From NCBI RefSeq assembly GCF_030811555.1, contig NZ_JAUSQZ010000001.1, positions 7,375,241-7,439,240 on the forward strand: a stretch of DNA of 64,000 bases. Reading direction: 5' to 3'. A model generated the notes under the pieces. The model did not search any database. It was not told the origin of the DNA and worked only from the letters and a program-made list of their open reading frames with translations. Every line of letters starts with the position of its first letter. The stretch's first letter is position 1. Position numbers and translations under genes: made by a program. This DNA comes from Kineosporia succinea (GTDB lineage Bacteria > Actinomycetota > Actinomycetes > Actinomycetales > Kineosporiaceae). Of the stretch, positions 1-8,134 are shown in pieces.

Positions 1-860
1 TGCGTCCCCTCCTCGCCCCGTAAACCGCCCTGCAGGTACAGATCCACCCAGCCACCGATCTTGGTCAGCGGCGTACGCAGCTCGTGCGACGCGTCCGCCA
101 CGAACGACCGCAGCCGGTCCTCCGCCCGGTCACGCGCCCGAAAGGCCTCGCGCACGGCCGTCGCGACCTGGTCCGTCTCCGTGCTTCCGCCCAGGGGCAC
201 GGTTTCCGGCCCACCCTCACCCCGCCCGACCCGCTGGACGGCGGACGCCAGGTCGGTCAGCGGCCGCAGCCCCGCCCGCACCACCGCGGCGATCAGCACG
301 CACAGCACCCCCAGTGCCAGCAGCGCGACCAGCAGCCCGGTGCGCACGAGCCGGTTCACCGTCTCCCGGTCGTCCGCCCGCGAGACGGCCAGCACCACGG
401 CGTCGATCCGGGTCGGCCCGCCGAGATCGGCCCTCAGCCCGGGAGTATCGACCGCGATGCCGGCCGTGGGCTCACCGTCGTCGAGGAAGACCACCGTTCC
501 CGGGTCCGGCAGGGTCGCGTCCATGAGCTCCCGCTCGGAAACCCCCGGCAGCCCGGTGGAGAAGCCCGGCTCCCCGCCGACCACCAGGATCAGGCCGGTC
601 CGGTCACCCAGCAGCGACTCCAGCTGGGGCGTGCCGACCTTCAGGCTGCCCTGGTTGGCCACGTTCAGCGCGACCACCCGCTCGATCTGGTCGTGCACGG
701 TGTGCAGGCGCCCGGCGACGCGGTCGTCCAGGTAGGCACTCACCGACCAGGCGGTGGCCACCGCGCCGCAGACCAGCACGAGCGCCACTGTCACGAGCAC
801 CGCGAGCACGATCCGGGCGCGCACACCCCGCCACCACGTCCGCCGTGGCGAAACCCTCAC
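1..860 (-). CDS. Sensor histidine kinase (OmpR-type partner), C-terminus cut by window edge
   Basis: Membrane sensor kinase that should autophosphorylate and pass phosphate to the response regulator just upstream. Visible in order: an N-terminal membrane helix (about residues 17-38), an extracellular sensor region, a second helix, a HAMP-like linker, and the dimerisation/phosphoacceptor H-box FVADASHELRTPLTK with the His near residue 259. The HATPase domain lies beyond the window start. I chose GTG at 860 because it is in frame with the first membrane helix; it lies inside a 35-bp tandem repeat, so the true start is uncertain. Same strand as the regulator, about 70 bp downstream of its stop. 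Confidence 0.85.
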   Translation of the reverse strand, partial: MRVSPRRTWWRGVRARIVLAVLVTVALVLVCGAVATAWSVSAYLDDRVAGRLHTVHDQIERVVALNVANQGSLKVGTPQLESLLGDRTGLILVVGGEPGFSTGLPGVSERELMDATLPDPGTVVFLDDGEPTAGIAVDTPGLRADLGGPTRIDAVVLAVSRADDRETVNRLVRTGLLVALLALGVLCVLIAAVVRAGLRPLTDLASAVQRVGRGEGGPETVPLGGSTETDQVATAVREAFRARDRAEDRLRSFVADASHELRTPLTKIGGWVDLYLQGGLRGEEGT

Positions 861-938
861 CGAAACCACCACGTCCGCCGTCGCGAAACCCTCACCGGGA
901 CCACCACGTCCACCATCGCGAAACCCTCACCGCGAGGG
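834..938. repeat. Three tandem copies of a 35-bp repeat at a regulator/kinase junction
   Basis: Copies start at 834, 869 and 904, each beginning CCACGTCC and containing GCGAAACCCTCACCG, with a few mismatches. The regulator stop codon (927-929) lies in copy 3 and the chosen kinase start (858-860) in copy 1. Because 35 is not a multiple of three, a gain or loss of one copy changes the reading-frame relation between the two genes. Confidence 0.9.
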
Positions 939-1628
939 CTCCCGCAGCGAGTACCCGAAACCGCGCACGGTGTGGATGAGGGGCTCGCGCCCGTCGTCGA
1001 GCTTGCGCCGCAGGTTGCTGACGAACCGCTCCACCACCCCCGCGTCCCCACCGAAGTCGTACTGCCAGACGTGCTGCAGGATCTGCGACTTGGAGACGAC
1101 CCGGCCACTGTTCAGCAGCAGGTACCGCAGCAGCCGGAACTCGGTCGGCGAGAGCTGCACCAGATCACCGCCCCGGGTGACGCGGTGGGCGTCCTCGTCG
1201 AGCTCCAGGTCGGCCACCCGCAGCCCCGCAGCCGCACCGGCGACGACGACGGACGCCAGGGAGCGCCGCCGCAGCGCCTCCACCCGCGCCACCACCTCGG
1301 CCACGCTGAACGGCTTGGTCACGTAGTCGTCGGCCCCCAGCCGCAGGCCCCGCACCCGGTCCTCGACCGCGTCCCGCGCCGTCAGCAGCAGCACCGGCAG
1401 CTGGGTGCCCCGCGAGCGCAGCAGCTGCACCAGGTCGAACCCGTCGGCGCCGGGCAGCATCACGTCGAGCACGAGCACGTCGACCTCGCCGGCCGTGATG
1501 ATCCGCAGCGCCCCGGTGACGTCCGCGGCCGCGGTGACCGCGAAGCCCGCGAACTCCAGCGCGGAGGTGAGGAGGTCACGGATGCCGGCGTCGTCGTCCA
1601 CCACGAGGATCCGGTCCGGGCTGCTCAC
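927..1628 (-). CDS. OmpR/PhoB-family response regulator
   Basis: DNA-binding response regulator of 233 residues, the normal length. The receiver domain occupies about residues 1-120: acidic pair in VVDDDAG, phosphoacceptor Asp in VLVLDVMLPGADG, the Thr of LLLTARD, and Lys of YVTKPF. The C-terminal winged helix ends with SNLRRKLDDG and IHTVRGFGYSL, typical of OmpR/PhoB. It is followed by the histidine kinase and is divergent from the MmpL operon. A CCGTCAG direct repeat with 11-bp period between the two transcripts is a plausible binding site for it. Confidence 0.95.
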   Translation of the reverse strand: MSSPDRILVVDDDAGIRDLLTSALEFAGFAVTAAADVTGALRIITAGEVDVLVLDVMLPGADGFDLVQLLRSRGTQLPVLLLTARDAVEDRVRGLRLGADDYVTKPFSVAEVVARVEALRRRSLASVVVAGAAAGLRVADLELDEDAHRVTRGGDLVQLSPTEFRLLRYLLLNSGRVVSKSQILQHVWQYDFGGDAGVVERFVSNLRRKLDDGREPLIHTVRGFGYSLREPSR

Positions 1629-1688
1629 CGCGTCATCCTGCCATCCGGGCGGGCCGCCGGGCCCGGCCGGCGGGCAATGCCGGGCGAA

Positions 1689-1706
1689 CCGTCAGCAGAC
1701 CGTCAG
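1689..1706. promoter_or_regulatory. Direct repeat CCGTCAG-N4-CCGTCAG, candidate response-regulator box
   Basis: Two identical 7-mers at 1689-1695 and 1700-1706, one helical turn apart, in the 175-bp divergent region between the response regulator and the MmpL gene. PhoB/PhoP/OmpR-family dimers bind such 11-bp-phased direct repeats. Assignment to this regulator is inference. Confidence 0.5.
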
Positions 1707-1803
1707 GTTCCGCGGGGGCCGGGTGCGGGGCAGCCGTCGGGCCGGGGCGATCGGATCGGGTCGGCCGGGCGAGAGCCGCCCGGGCCCTGACCCGAAGGTT
1801 GAC

Positions 1804-4023
1804 ATGGCATCCGCTCTCCATCGTCTCGGCCGGTTCGCCCATCGGCGCCGGCTTCTCGTCCTGACCGTCTGGCTGTTCCTGCTCCTGGTCGTGGCGGGCA
1901 CGGCCGGCAGGCTCGGGCCGAACCTCGACAACGAGTTCACGCTTCCCGGTTCCACCTCCCAGGAGGCCATGGACGACCTCGGTGAGGCCCTGCCCGCCGC
2001 GGCGGGCACCAGCGCGCAGATCGTGTTCCGGACGCCGGACGGCACCGGCATCACGTCGGAGGCCTACCGCGAGCCGATCCGGCAGGCGCTGGCCGCCGCC
2101 GCCCGGGCGCCCCAGGTGGCCGGGGTCTCCGACCCCTTCGAGACCGGCACGGTGTCGAAGGACGGCACCACCGCCCTGGCCACCGTGGCGTACCCGGTCA
2201 CGAACGCGGACCTCGGGGCGGACACGGTGGACGCCCTCGAGGACAGCGTGCGGGTCGCCGCCGGGTCGGGTCTGGTGGTCGAGACCGGGGGTCAGGTCTA
2301 CGGGGACAGCCCGGGAGGGGTGCACGCGACCGAGCTCATCGGGGTCGGTGTCGCCGTCGTGGTGCTGCTGGTCACCTTCGGTTCCGTGCTGGCCGCCGGG
2401 GTGCCCCTGCTCACGGCCCTGATCGGTGTCGGTGTGGGGATGTCCGGCCTGCTCGCCGCCTCGCACGCCTTCACCGTCTCCTCCACGGCCCCCACCCTGG
2501 CCCTGATGCTGGGCCTGGCCGTGGGTCTGGACTACGCCCTGTTCCTGGTCTCCCGGCACCGGCAGCAGCTCACCGAGGGGATGCCGGTGCCCGAGTCGGT
2601 CGCCCGGGCCACCGGAACCGCCGGCAGTGCCGTGCTCTTCGCCGGCGTGACCGTGGTGATCGCCCTGCTCGGCCTGACCGTCGCCGGTGTGCCCATGCTG
2701 ACCGTGATGGGCCTGAGCGCCGCCGCGACCGTGACGGTCGCCGTCCTGGTCGCCCTCACGCTGGTGCCCGCCCTGCTGTCCCTCGCCGGTGAGCGTCTGC
2801 GTCCCCGGCCCGGCACACGGGCCCACCGGCGGCAGACGTCCGGAACCACGAACGTGAGCGAGCGCTGGGTGCGGTTCGTGTCGCGGCGCCCCTGGGTCAC
2901 GGTGGTCGTCGGTGTGCTGGGGCTCCTCGTGATCGCCGTCCCCGCGACGGATCTCGAGCTCGCGCTGCCCGACCGGTCGACGGCTCCCGCCGGCAGCACC
3001 GAGCGCGCGGCCTACGACATCGTCGCGCAGGAGTTCGGCCCGGGCGCCAACGGTGTGCTCCTCGTGGTCGCGGACACCGCCGGCCACGACGACCCGCAGC
3101 GCTCGGCCCAGGCCGTCGCCGGGCAGGTCGGGAACCTGCCCGGGGTGGCGACGGCGGTGCCCACCTCGGTGGCGCCCGACGGTTCGCTGGCGGTCGTCCA
3201 GGTGGTGCCCACGACCGGTCCGCGGGACACGGCGACGACCGAGCTGGTCGAGACGATCCGCGACGCCGAACCGCGGATCCGCGCCGAGACCGGCACCTCG
3301 GTGCGGGTGACCGGGCAGACGGCGATCCAGATCGACCTGTCCGAACGGCTCTCGGCCTCGCTGGTGCCCTACGCCGTGGTGGTCGTCGGCCTGTCGCTGC
3401 TGCTGCTCATGCTGGTGTTCCGCTCGATCGCGGTGCCGGTGAAGGCGACGCTGGGCTACCTGCTGTCCATCGGTGCGGCGCTCGGCCTGACCGTCGCGGT
3501 GTTCCAGTGGGGCTGGGGCCTGGGCCTTCTCGGTGACGTGGAGACCGGGCCGCTCATCAGCTTCATGCCGATCGTGCTGATGTCGGTGTTGTTCGGCCTG
3601 GCGATGGACTACGAGGTGTTCCTGGTGTCCGGCATGCGGGAGACCTACGTGCACACCGGTGACGCCGAGCAGGCCGTGTTCGTCGGGGCGCGCCTGGCCG
3701 GGCGCGTGGTGGTGGCCGCGGCGCTCATCATGGTCGGGGTCTTCGCCAGCTTCACGCTCAGCGACAACCCCACCATCATGAGCATCGCCCTGGCCCTGGC
3801 CGCCGGGGTGCTCGTGGACGCGTTCGTCGTGCGTCTCACCCTGGTGCCCGCGGTGCTGGCGCTGCTCGGCCGCCGGGCCTGGTGGCTCCCCCGGGCACTC
3901 GACCGGGTCCTGCCCGACCTCGATGTCGAGGGGGCCCGGCTGCCGGGGGTGCCGACCATCGAGCTTGAGGACGACGTGGTCGGTGCGGGCGGGCCCGCCG
4001 GGTCGCGGACGGACCCGGTATGA
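1804..4023 (+). CDS. MmpL/RND-family membrane transporter
   Basis: Large envelope transporter of 739 residues, probably exporting a lipid or hydrophobic compound by proton exchange. It has two RND-like halves, each with one helix, a large extracytoplasmic loop and a group of about five helices. The Asp-Tyr pairs typical of MmpL proteins are present in GLDYALFL and AMDYEVFL. Translation is placed at ATG 1804 with a short AAGG upstream; longer in-frame starts would remove the normal N-terminal MASALHRLGRF. The stop overlaps the next start (ATGA), so the LmeA-like protein is co-translated with it. The substrate cannot be read from sequence. Confidence 0.92.
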   Translation: MASALHRLGRFAHRRRLLVLTVWLFLLLVVAGTAGRLGPNLDNEFTLPGSTSQEAMDDLGEALPAAAGTSAQIVFRTPDGTGITSEAYREPIRQALAAAARAPQVAGVSDPFETGTVSKDGTTALATVAYPVTNADLGADTVDALEDSVRVAAGSGLVVETGGQVYGDSPGGVHATELIGVGVAVVVLLVTFGSVLAAGVPLLTALIGVGVGMSGLLAASHAFTVSSTAPTLALMLGLAVGLDYALFLVSRHRQQLTEGMPVPESVARATGTAGSAVLFAGVTVVIALLGLTVAGVPMLTVMGLSAAATVTVAVLVALTLVPALLSLAGERLRPRPGTRAHRRQTSGTTNVSERWVRFVSRRPWVTVVVGVLGLLVIAVPATDLELALPDRSTAPAGSTERAAYDIVAQEFGPGANGVLLVVADTAGHDDPQRSAQAVAGQVGNLPGVATAVPTSVAPDGSLAVVQVVPTTGPRDTATTELVETIRDAEPRIRAETGTSVRVTGQTAIQIDLSERLSASLVPYAVVVVGLSLLLLMLVFRSIAVPVKATLGYLLSIGAALGLTVAVFQWGWGLGLLGDVETGPLISFMPIVLMSVLFGLAMDYEVFLVSGMRETYVHTGDAEQAVFVGARLAGRVVVAAALIMVGVFASFTLSDNPTIMSIALALAAGVLVDAFVVRLTLVPAVLALLGRRAWWLPRALDRVLPDLDVEGARLPGVPTIELEDDVVGAGGPAGSRTDPV

Positions 4024-4835
4024 GCAGAACCGGTACGGGAGCGCCCGCCGCCGGTTCCGGGCGAGCGGCGACGCGGCCCCGGTGGCACCGGCCGGCCGTC
4101 GTCGCCGCCGGGGTGGTCGTGGTGCTGCTCGGGCTGGTCGTGGCCGCCGACGTCGTCGTGGCCCGGCAGGTACGCGGCCGCATCGTGGCCTCGCTGCGCT
4201 GTGCCACCGGCACGGCGGACCTGACACCCGACGTGTCCCTGGGCGGCACACCGGTTCTGCTGCAGCTGCTCTCGGGACACCTCGGCCGGGTCTCGGTCTC
4301 GGGGGTCCCCTCCTCCGCCCTCGGCGACGGGGCCACCGGTCAGGAACTGCCCGTCACCGGGGACGTCGATCTGATCCTCAGCGACGTCACCCCGGGCCGG
4401 CCACCGTCGATCGGAGCGGCGACGGCCACCGTGACCGTCGACTGGGACGCCCTCACCGACCGGCTCACCGAGGCCGCACCGGCGCTGGACGGGGCCACGC
4501 TGGGTGAGCAGGCGGGGATGCTGGCCGTCCGGCCCACCCGGCAGGTCATGGGCCGGTCCGTGCAGCTGCTGATGTCCCTGTCGACCGAGAAGAGTTCTCT
4601 GGTGCTCACTCCCACGACCGTGGTCATCGGCGACCGCCGGATCCAGGCCTCCCTGCTGACGGGTCTGCTCGGTGAATCCGGGGCGGACGACCAGCTGGCC
4701 CCGCGCACCGTCGACCTGGACCTGCCGGAGGGGGCCGCCCTGGTCTCGGCCGGGGTCTCGGCCGACGGGCTGGTCGTCGGGACGTCCGTGGACGTGGCCG
4801 CTTTCCGGGGCACGGGCTCGGGGCCCGCCTGCTAG
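4020..4835 (+). CDS. LmeA-like (DUF2993) phospholipid-binding envelope protein
   Basis: A 271-residue protein with a cytoplasmic Arg/Pro-rich start, one signal-anchor helix (about residues 25-50) and an extracytoplasmic domain. The conserved string LSGHLGRVSVSGVPSSALG and the repeated beta-strand pattern match DUF2993; in mycobacteria the member LmeA is a periplasmic phospholipid-binding protein needed for lipomannan maturation. The ATGA overlap with the MmpL gene suggests the two act together on envelope lipids. The stop is interlocked with that of the convergent DUF1801 gene at a CTAG (4832-4835). Confidence 0.8.
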   Translation: MSRTGTGAPAAGSGRAATRPRWHRPAVVAAGVVVVLLGLVVAADVVVARQVRGRIVASLRCATGTADLTPDVSLGGTPVLLQLLSGHLGRVSVSGVPSSALGDGATGQELPVTGDVDLILSDVTPGRPPSIGAATATVTVDWDALTDRLTEAAPALDGATLGEQAGMLAVRPTRQVMGRSVQLLMSLSTEKSSLVLTPTTVVIGDRRIQASLLTGLLGESGADDQLAPRTVDLDLPEGAALVSAGVSADGLVVGTSVDVAAFRGTGSGPAC

Positions 4836-5236
4836 GACAGGTTCAGAGCGATCGCCTCACGCACCAGGTCGGCGAGCGCCTGCTCGTCGACCTGGTCGGG
4901 CTCGGCGTAGTCGATGGCGCGGCGCACCTTACCCTCGAGGCCGGCGTTGAACAGGCCGGAGGGGTCGGCGAGCGAGGCCCCCTTGAAGAACGTCAGTTTC
5001 ACGACGCTCTTGTAGATTTCGCCCGTGCAGATCCCGCCGCCGTGGGCCCAGACCGCCGTGCCCGGGCTGGTCTTCTTGACCCACTTCCACTCCTCGGTGA
5101 TCTGCGGGTCGACGCCGGTGATGACGGCCCGCAGCGCCGCGAGTCTCGCGCCCCGCCAGTCGGCCAGCTGGGCGATGCGCTCGTCGATGAGCTGCGAGGG
5201 GCTCAGCGGGGACGCGTTCTCACCGGTGTCGGTCAT
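4832..5236 (-). CDS. DUF1801 family protein
   Basis: Small 134-residue cytoplasmic protein. The core ITEEWKWVKKTSPGTAVWA...ICTGEIYKSVVKLTFFKGASL matches the DUF1801 (YdhG/YdeI-like) fold, whose biochemical role is unknown. Start set at ATG 5236 (MTDTGENASP); upstream in-frame codons add only low-complexity Arg/Pro residues. Single gene, convergent with the LmeA-like gene. Confidence 0.85.
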   Translation of the reverse strand: MTDTGENASPLSPSQLIDERIAQLADWRGARLAALRAVITGVDPQITEEWKWVKKTSPGTAVWAHGGGICTGEIYKSVVKLTFFKGASLADPSGLFNAGLEGKVRRAIDYAEPDQVDEQALADLVREAIALNLS

Positions 5237-5321
5237 CTGTGCGCCGCCTGTCTCGAGAGGGCCTGGACCAGGCCGGCACGGCGTGGCACGGGCGGTGCCC
5301 GGCCGGTCACCGGTCGTCACC

Positions 5322-6236
5322 CTACCGGCCCGGCCCTCGATGCCGTAGCTGGTCGCGCAGCTCGCGCGCCACGGCCGCCATCAGGGCCTCGGCCGCCGGC
5401 TGCACGCTCGCGGCCACCCGCGACTGCGTGAGGGCGCTGACCGCGAAGGTCTGGCCGTCGGCGTGCTCGACCACGCCGACCTCGTGCCGCAGGTTGAGCA
5501 GGGTGCCGGTCTTGGACGACCAGCGCGAGGCGTCGGAGGCGAAGTCGGGCGTGAGGCGCTGGCGCATCAGGTTGTTCGCCATCAGGTCGCGGGTGCGGGC
5601 GGCCGCCCCGGCCGCGATCGTCACCGGCCGCCAGATCGCCTGCAGCAGGTCGGTGAAGGCCCGGGCCGAGCCCGCGTTCGCCCGGCTGATGTCCAGCTGG
5701 GGAACGGGATGGCCGCGCCCGGCGGTGCCCGCGCCGATGGCCAGGGAGTGGGCCAGGTGCAGGTCGTCGGCGTCGAACCGCTCGGCCGGGGTGTCGGACA
5801 GGTCGTGCAGGGCGTGCCGCACCGTGATACCGGTCAGGCCGTGCCGGTGCAGGTGGGCGGTGACGGCCTGCGGCGGCACCAGGTCGAGCAGGACGTCGGC
5901 GGCGACGGTGTCGCTCAGGCAGACGCTGAGGTAGAGCAGGTCGTCGAGGGCGAGCGTGGCCGGGTGCCGGAAGCGGCTCAGGCCGGTCGGGCCCGGGATG
6001 TCGAGACGCCCGGGCGGCACGGTGATCTGTTGCGCGCCGTCGAGCTCACCGGTGCCGATGCGCTCGAGAACGGCCAGCGCGAGCGGCACCTTGACCAGCG
6101 AGGCGGCGGGCAGCTCGAGGTCGGGCTCGATGCCGATCTCGGCGCCGGTGTCGAGGTCGCGCACCAGGAACGAGCCGTGCAGACCGCCGTCGTCGAGGGC
6201 CTGCCGCAGCCGGGACACCAGCCGGGCGTCACTCAT
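5322..6236 (-). CDS. BlaB-like serine penicillin-recognising protein
   Basis: A 304-residue protein of the serine beta-lactamase/PBP fold without a signal peptide. The three family elements are present: SxxK as SLVK in LPAASLVKVPLA, SDT in place of SDN in CLSDTVAADVLL, and KTG in WSSKTGTLLN. There is no clear Glu166-type EPxxN element, so efficient deacylation is doubtful. Its ATG overlaps the stop of the LysR gene (ATGA). In Streptomyces cacaoi the equivalent gene blaB lies behind the LysR gene blaA and is required for beta-lactamase induction, so a sensing role is likelier than a catalytic one. An esterase role is possible. Confidence 0.75.
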   Translation of the reverse strand: MSDARLVSRLRQALDDGGLHGSFLVRDLDTGAEIGIEPDLELPAASLVKVPLALAVLERIGTGELDGAQQITVPPGRLDIPGPTGLSRFRHPATLALDDLLYLSVCLSDTVAADVLLDLVPPQAVTAHLHRHGLTGITVRHALHDLSDTPAERFDADDLHLAHSLAIGAGTAGRGHPVPQLDISRANAGSARAFTDLLQAIWRPVTIAAGAAARTRDLMANNLMRQRLTPDFASDASRWSSKTGTLLNLRHEVGVVEHADGQTFAVSALTQSRVAASVQPAAEALMAAVARELRDQLRHRGPGR

Positions 6237-7108
6237 CGCGCGGCCCCCAGGCAGCGGGCGACCAGCGGCCACAACGTGGTGCGCAGCCGTTCGGCGTCGG
6301 TGCCGGCGTTCGCCGCGATCCCGTAGCCGCGGGCCGGGCTGAACTCGCCCAGAGGCCGCCAGGCCAGGCCCAGTTCGGCGGCCTGGGCCGGTGAGCACAG
6401 CAGCAGGTCGCTCGAGCCGAGCACCTCGGCGACGGCCGTGGTCAGGGTGGCGGCCACGGCGACCTGGGCCGGCCGCAGCCCGACGGCGTCACGCAGGCGG
6501 GTCATCCGGTCACGTACGTGGGGCACGTCGTCCTCCGGCTGGAGCCAGACCACGCGGCTGCGGCTGGTGATCTGAGAGCGCCCGGGCCGCAACGACTCCA
6601 GATGAAGGACGCCGGTGGCGGGCCCGGCGGTGCCGGCCAGTCCCAGCGGCACGGCCCAGACCCCCTCGGCGGGCGGGACGGCGACGAGGGCGGCCCGCAC
6701 CGCGAGCGCGCGGGCCAGTTCGGCGCGCTCGGCCGGGCCGGCGGGCACCAGGTCGAGGTGGACGTCGGCGCGGCGGGCCTCGGCCTCCAGGCGGGCGAGG
6801 TCGGCGGTGCCGCAGACGGCGGGGACGGCGAGGCGGAACGGGCGGCGGCGGGCGCGGTCGGCGTCGTGGCGCAGGTCGTCGGCCAGGCGCACCAGGCGCT
6901 GGGCGGAGGGCAGCAGGTCGGCGCCGAACGGGGTGAGGGTGACGCGGCGGGAGGAGCGCTCGAACAGGCTGTCGCCCAGGTGTTTCTCGAGGGCGGCGAC
7001 GCGGCGGCTGACGACGGGCTGGGGCACGCGCAGCGCGGCGGCGGCCTGGGTGAAGCCGCCGTGCTCGCTGACGCCGACGAAGGCGCGGCATCCCTCGAGC
7101 ACGTCCAC
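6233..7108 (-). CDS. LysR-family regulator, BlaA/AmpR-like
   Basis: A 291-residue LysR regulator. The N-terminal HTH reads FTQAAAALRVPQPVVSRRVAALE with the usual linker helix LFERSSRRVTLTPFG; the C-terminal two-thirds is the effector-binding domain. It is divergent from the class A beta-lactamase at 7222 and translationally coupled to the BlaB-like gene, which is the layout of AmpR/BlaA activators of inducible beta-lactamases. Candidate operators lie in the 113-bp gap. The effector (beta-lactam or cell-wall fragment) is inference. Confidence 0.85.
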   Translation of the reverse strand: MDVLEGCRAFVGVSEHGGFTQAAAALRVPQPVVSRRVAALEKHLGDSLFERSSRRVTLTPFGADLLPSAQRLVRLADDLRHDADRARRRPFRLAVPAVCGTADLARLEAEARRADVHLDLVPAGPAERAELARALAVRAALVAVPPAEGVWAVPLGLAGTAGPATGVLHLESLRPGRSQITSRSRVVWLQPEDDVPHVRDRMTRLRDAVGLRPAQVAVAATLTTAVAEVLGSSDLLLCSPAQAAELGLAWRPLGEFSPARGYGIAANAGTDAERLRTTLWPLVARCLGAAR

Positions 7109-7125
7109 GGCCTCACCCTATGCCC

Positions 7126-7172
7126 CGATCGCATGGATCGGCGCATTCGAGTATTGGACGGCATGGATCGGT
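7126..7172. promoter_or_regulatory. Candidate LysR operators between lysR and beta-lactamase genes
   Basis: GCATGGATCGG occurs twice, at 7132-7142 and 7162-7172, 30 bp apart (about three helical turns, same face). The first copy is also part of an inverted repeat CCGATC-N5-GATCGG (7126-7142). Position in the divergent gap fits LysR recognition and activation sites, though the classical T-N11-A is not obvious. Confidence 0.45.
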
Positions 7173-7221
7173 CCGGCGAGGCTCGGGGGTGACAGATCGG
7201 CCGACGGGAAGGATCGACACG

Positions 7222-8133
7222 ATGCAGATGAGCGCACGACGTCTCGGGGGCGCGCTGGCCGTGGTCACGGTGCTGTTCGGGTGCGCGGCGGGCCCGAGCG
7301 CGGCCGCCACCACCCCGGTGGTGCCGGTTTCCGCGACCGACGCGACCGACGCGTCCTCAAGCAGTGAATTCAGGGACCTCGAAAAGGAATTCGGCGCGAC
7401 GCTGGGAGTGTACGCACTCGACACCGGCAGCGGTGAGACGGTCGGCTTCCGGGCCGACCGGCGTTTCGCGTACGCCTCGACGTTCAAGGCGCTGCAGGCC
7501 GGGGTGCTGCTGAAGCAGCGCACCGACCGCGAGATGGACCGCGTGATCCGTTACGACGAGAGCGATCTGCTGGAGTACGCGCCGATCACCTCGCAGCACG
7601 TGGAGACCGGGATGACGCTGGGCGAACTGGCCGACGCCTCCGTGCGTTACAGCGACAACACGGCGGCCAACCTGATCTTCGAGGAGCTCGGCGGGCCCCG
7701 GGCGCTCGACCGGGCGCTGGAGAGGCTGGGCGACCGCACGACCCACGTCGACCGGATCGAGCCGAACCTCAACGAGGCGGCACCGGGCGACATCCGCGAC
7801 ACCAGCACGCCCCGGGCACTGGCCACCGACCTGCGCACGCTGGTGCTGGGCCGGGCCCTGAACCCGGCTGACCGTTCCGTGCTCGCGGACCTGCTCCGGC
7901 GGAACACCACGGGCGATAATCTGATTCGCTCGGCGGTGCCGTCGGACTGGACGGTGGGCGACAAGACCGGCGGGGGCCGTTACGGCACGCGCAACGACAT
8001 CGCGGTGCTGTGGCCGCCGCACGGTGACCCGATCGTGATGGCGGTGCTGTCGACCAGGCCGGCAGAGGACGCGACCTACGACGACGCGCTGATCGCGCGG
8101 GCGGCCGCGGTGGTCGTGGACGAGCTCGGCTGA
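7222..8133 (+). CDS. bla: Class A beta-lactamase (exported, possibly lipoprotein)
   Basis: Hydrolyses beta-lactams outside the membrane. Of 303 residues, the first 25 or so form an export signal; LFGC (Cys21) resembles a lipobox but Phe at -2 is unusual, so secretion or lipid anchoring are both possible. Catalytic elements are complete: STFK with Ser86, YSDN, the omega-loop Glu in EPNLNEA, and DKTGGGRYGTRND. ATG 7222 is preceded by GGAAGGA (7208-7214). Divergent from the LysR/BlaB-like pair, which probably controls it. The stop lies next to that of the convergent PH-domain gene. Confidence 0.95.
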   Translation: MQMSARRLGGALAVVTVLFGCAAGPSAAATTPVVPVSATDATDASSSSEFRDLEKEFGATLGVYALDTGSGETVGFRADRRFAYASTFKALQAGVLLKQRTDREMDRVIRYDESDLLEYAPITSQHVETGMTLGELADASVRYSDNTAANLIFEELGGPRALDRALERLGDRTTHVDRIEPNLNEAAPGDIRDTSTPRALATDLRTLVLGRALNPADRSVLADLLRRNTTGDNLIRSAVPSDWTVGDKTGGGRYGTRNDIAVLWPPHGDPIVMAVLSTRPAEDATYDDALIARAAAVVVDELG

Positions 8134-8134
8134 G

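Noticed and set aside
834-938. CRISPR-like array at the regulator/kinase junction
   Set aside because: Direct tandem units without unique spacers, and no cas genes in the window.
1633-4251. Long minus-strand open frame opposite the MmpL gene
   Set aside because: Translation is Gly/Arg/His/Gln-rich without any fold; the plus strand has a clear MmpL protein. Such antisense frames are produced by strong GC bias at third codon positions.
5322-6236. Second resistance beta-lactamase
   Set aside because: It lacks a signal peptide and the Glu166-type motif, and has SDT rather than SDN; a sensor role fits its coupling to the LysR gene better.
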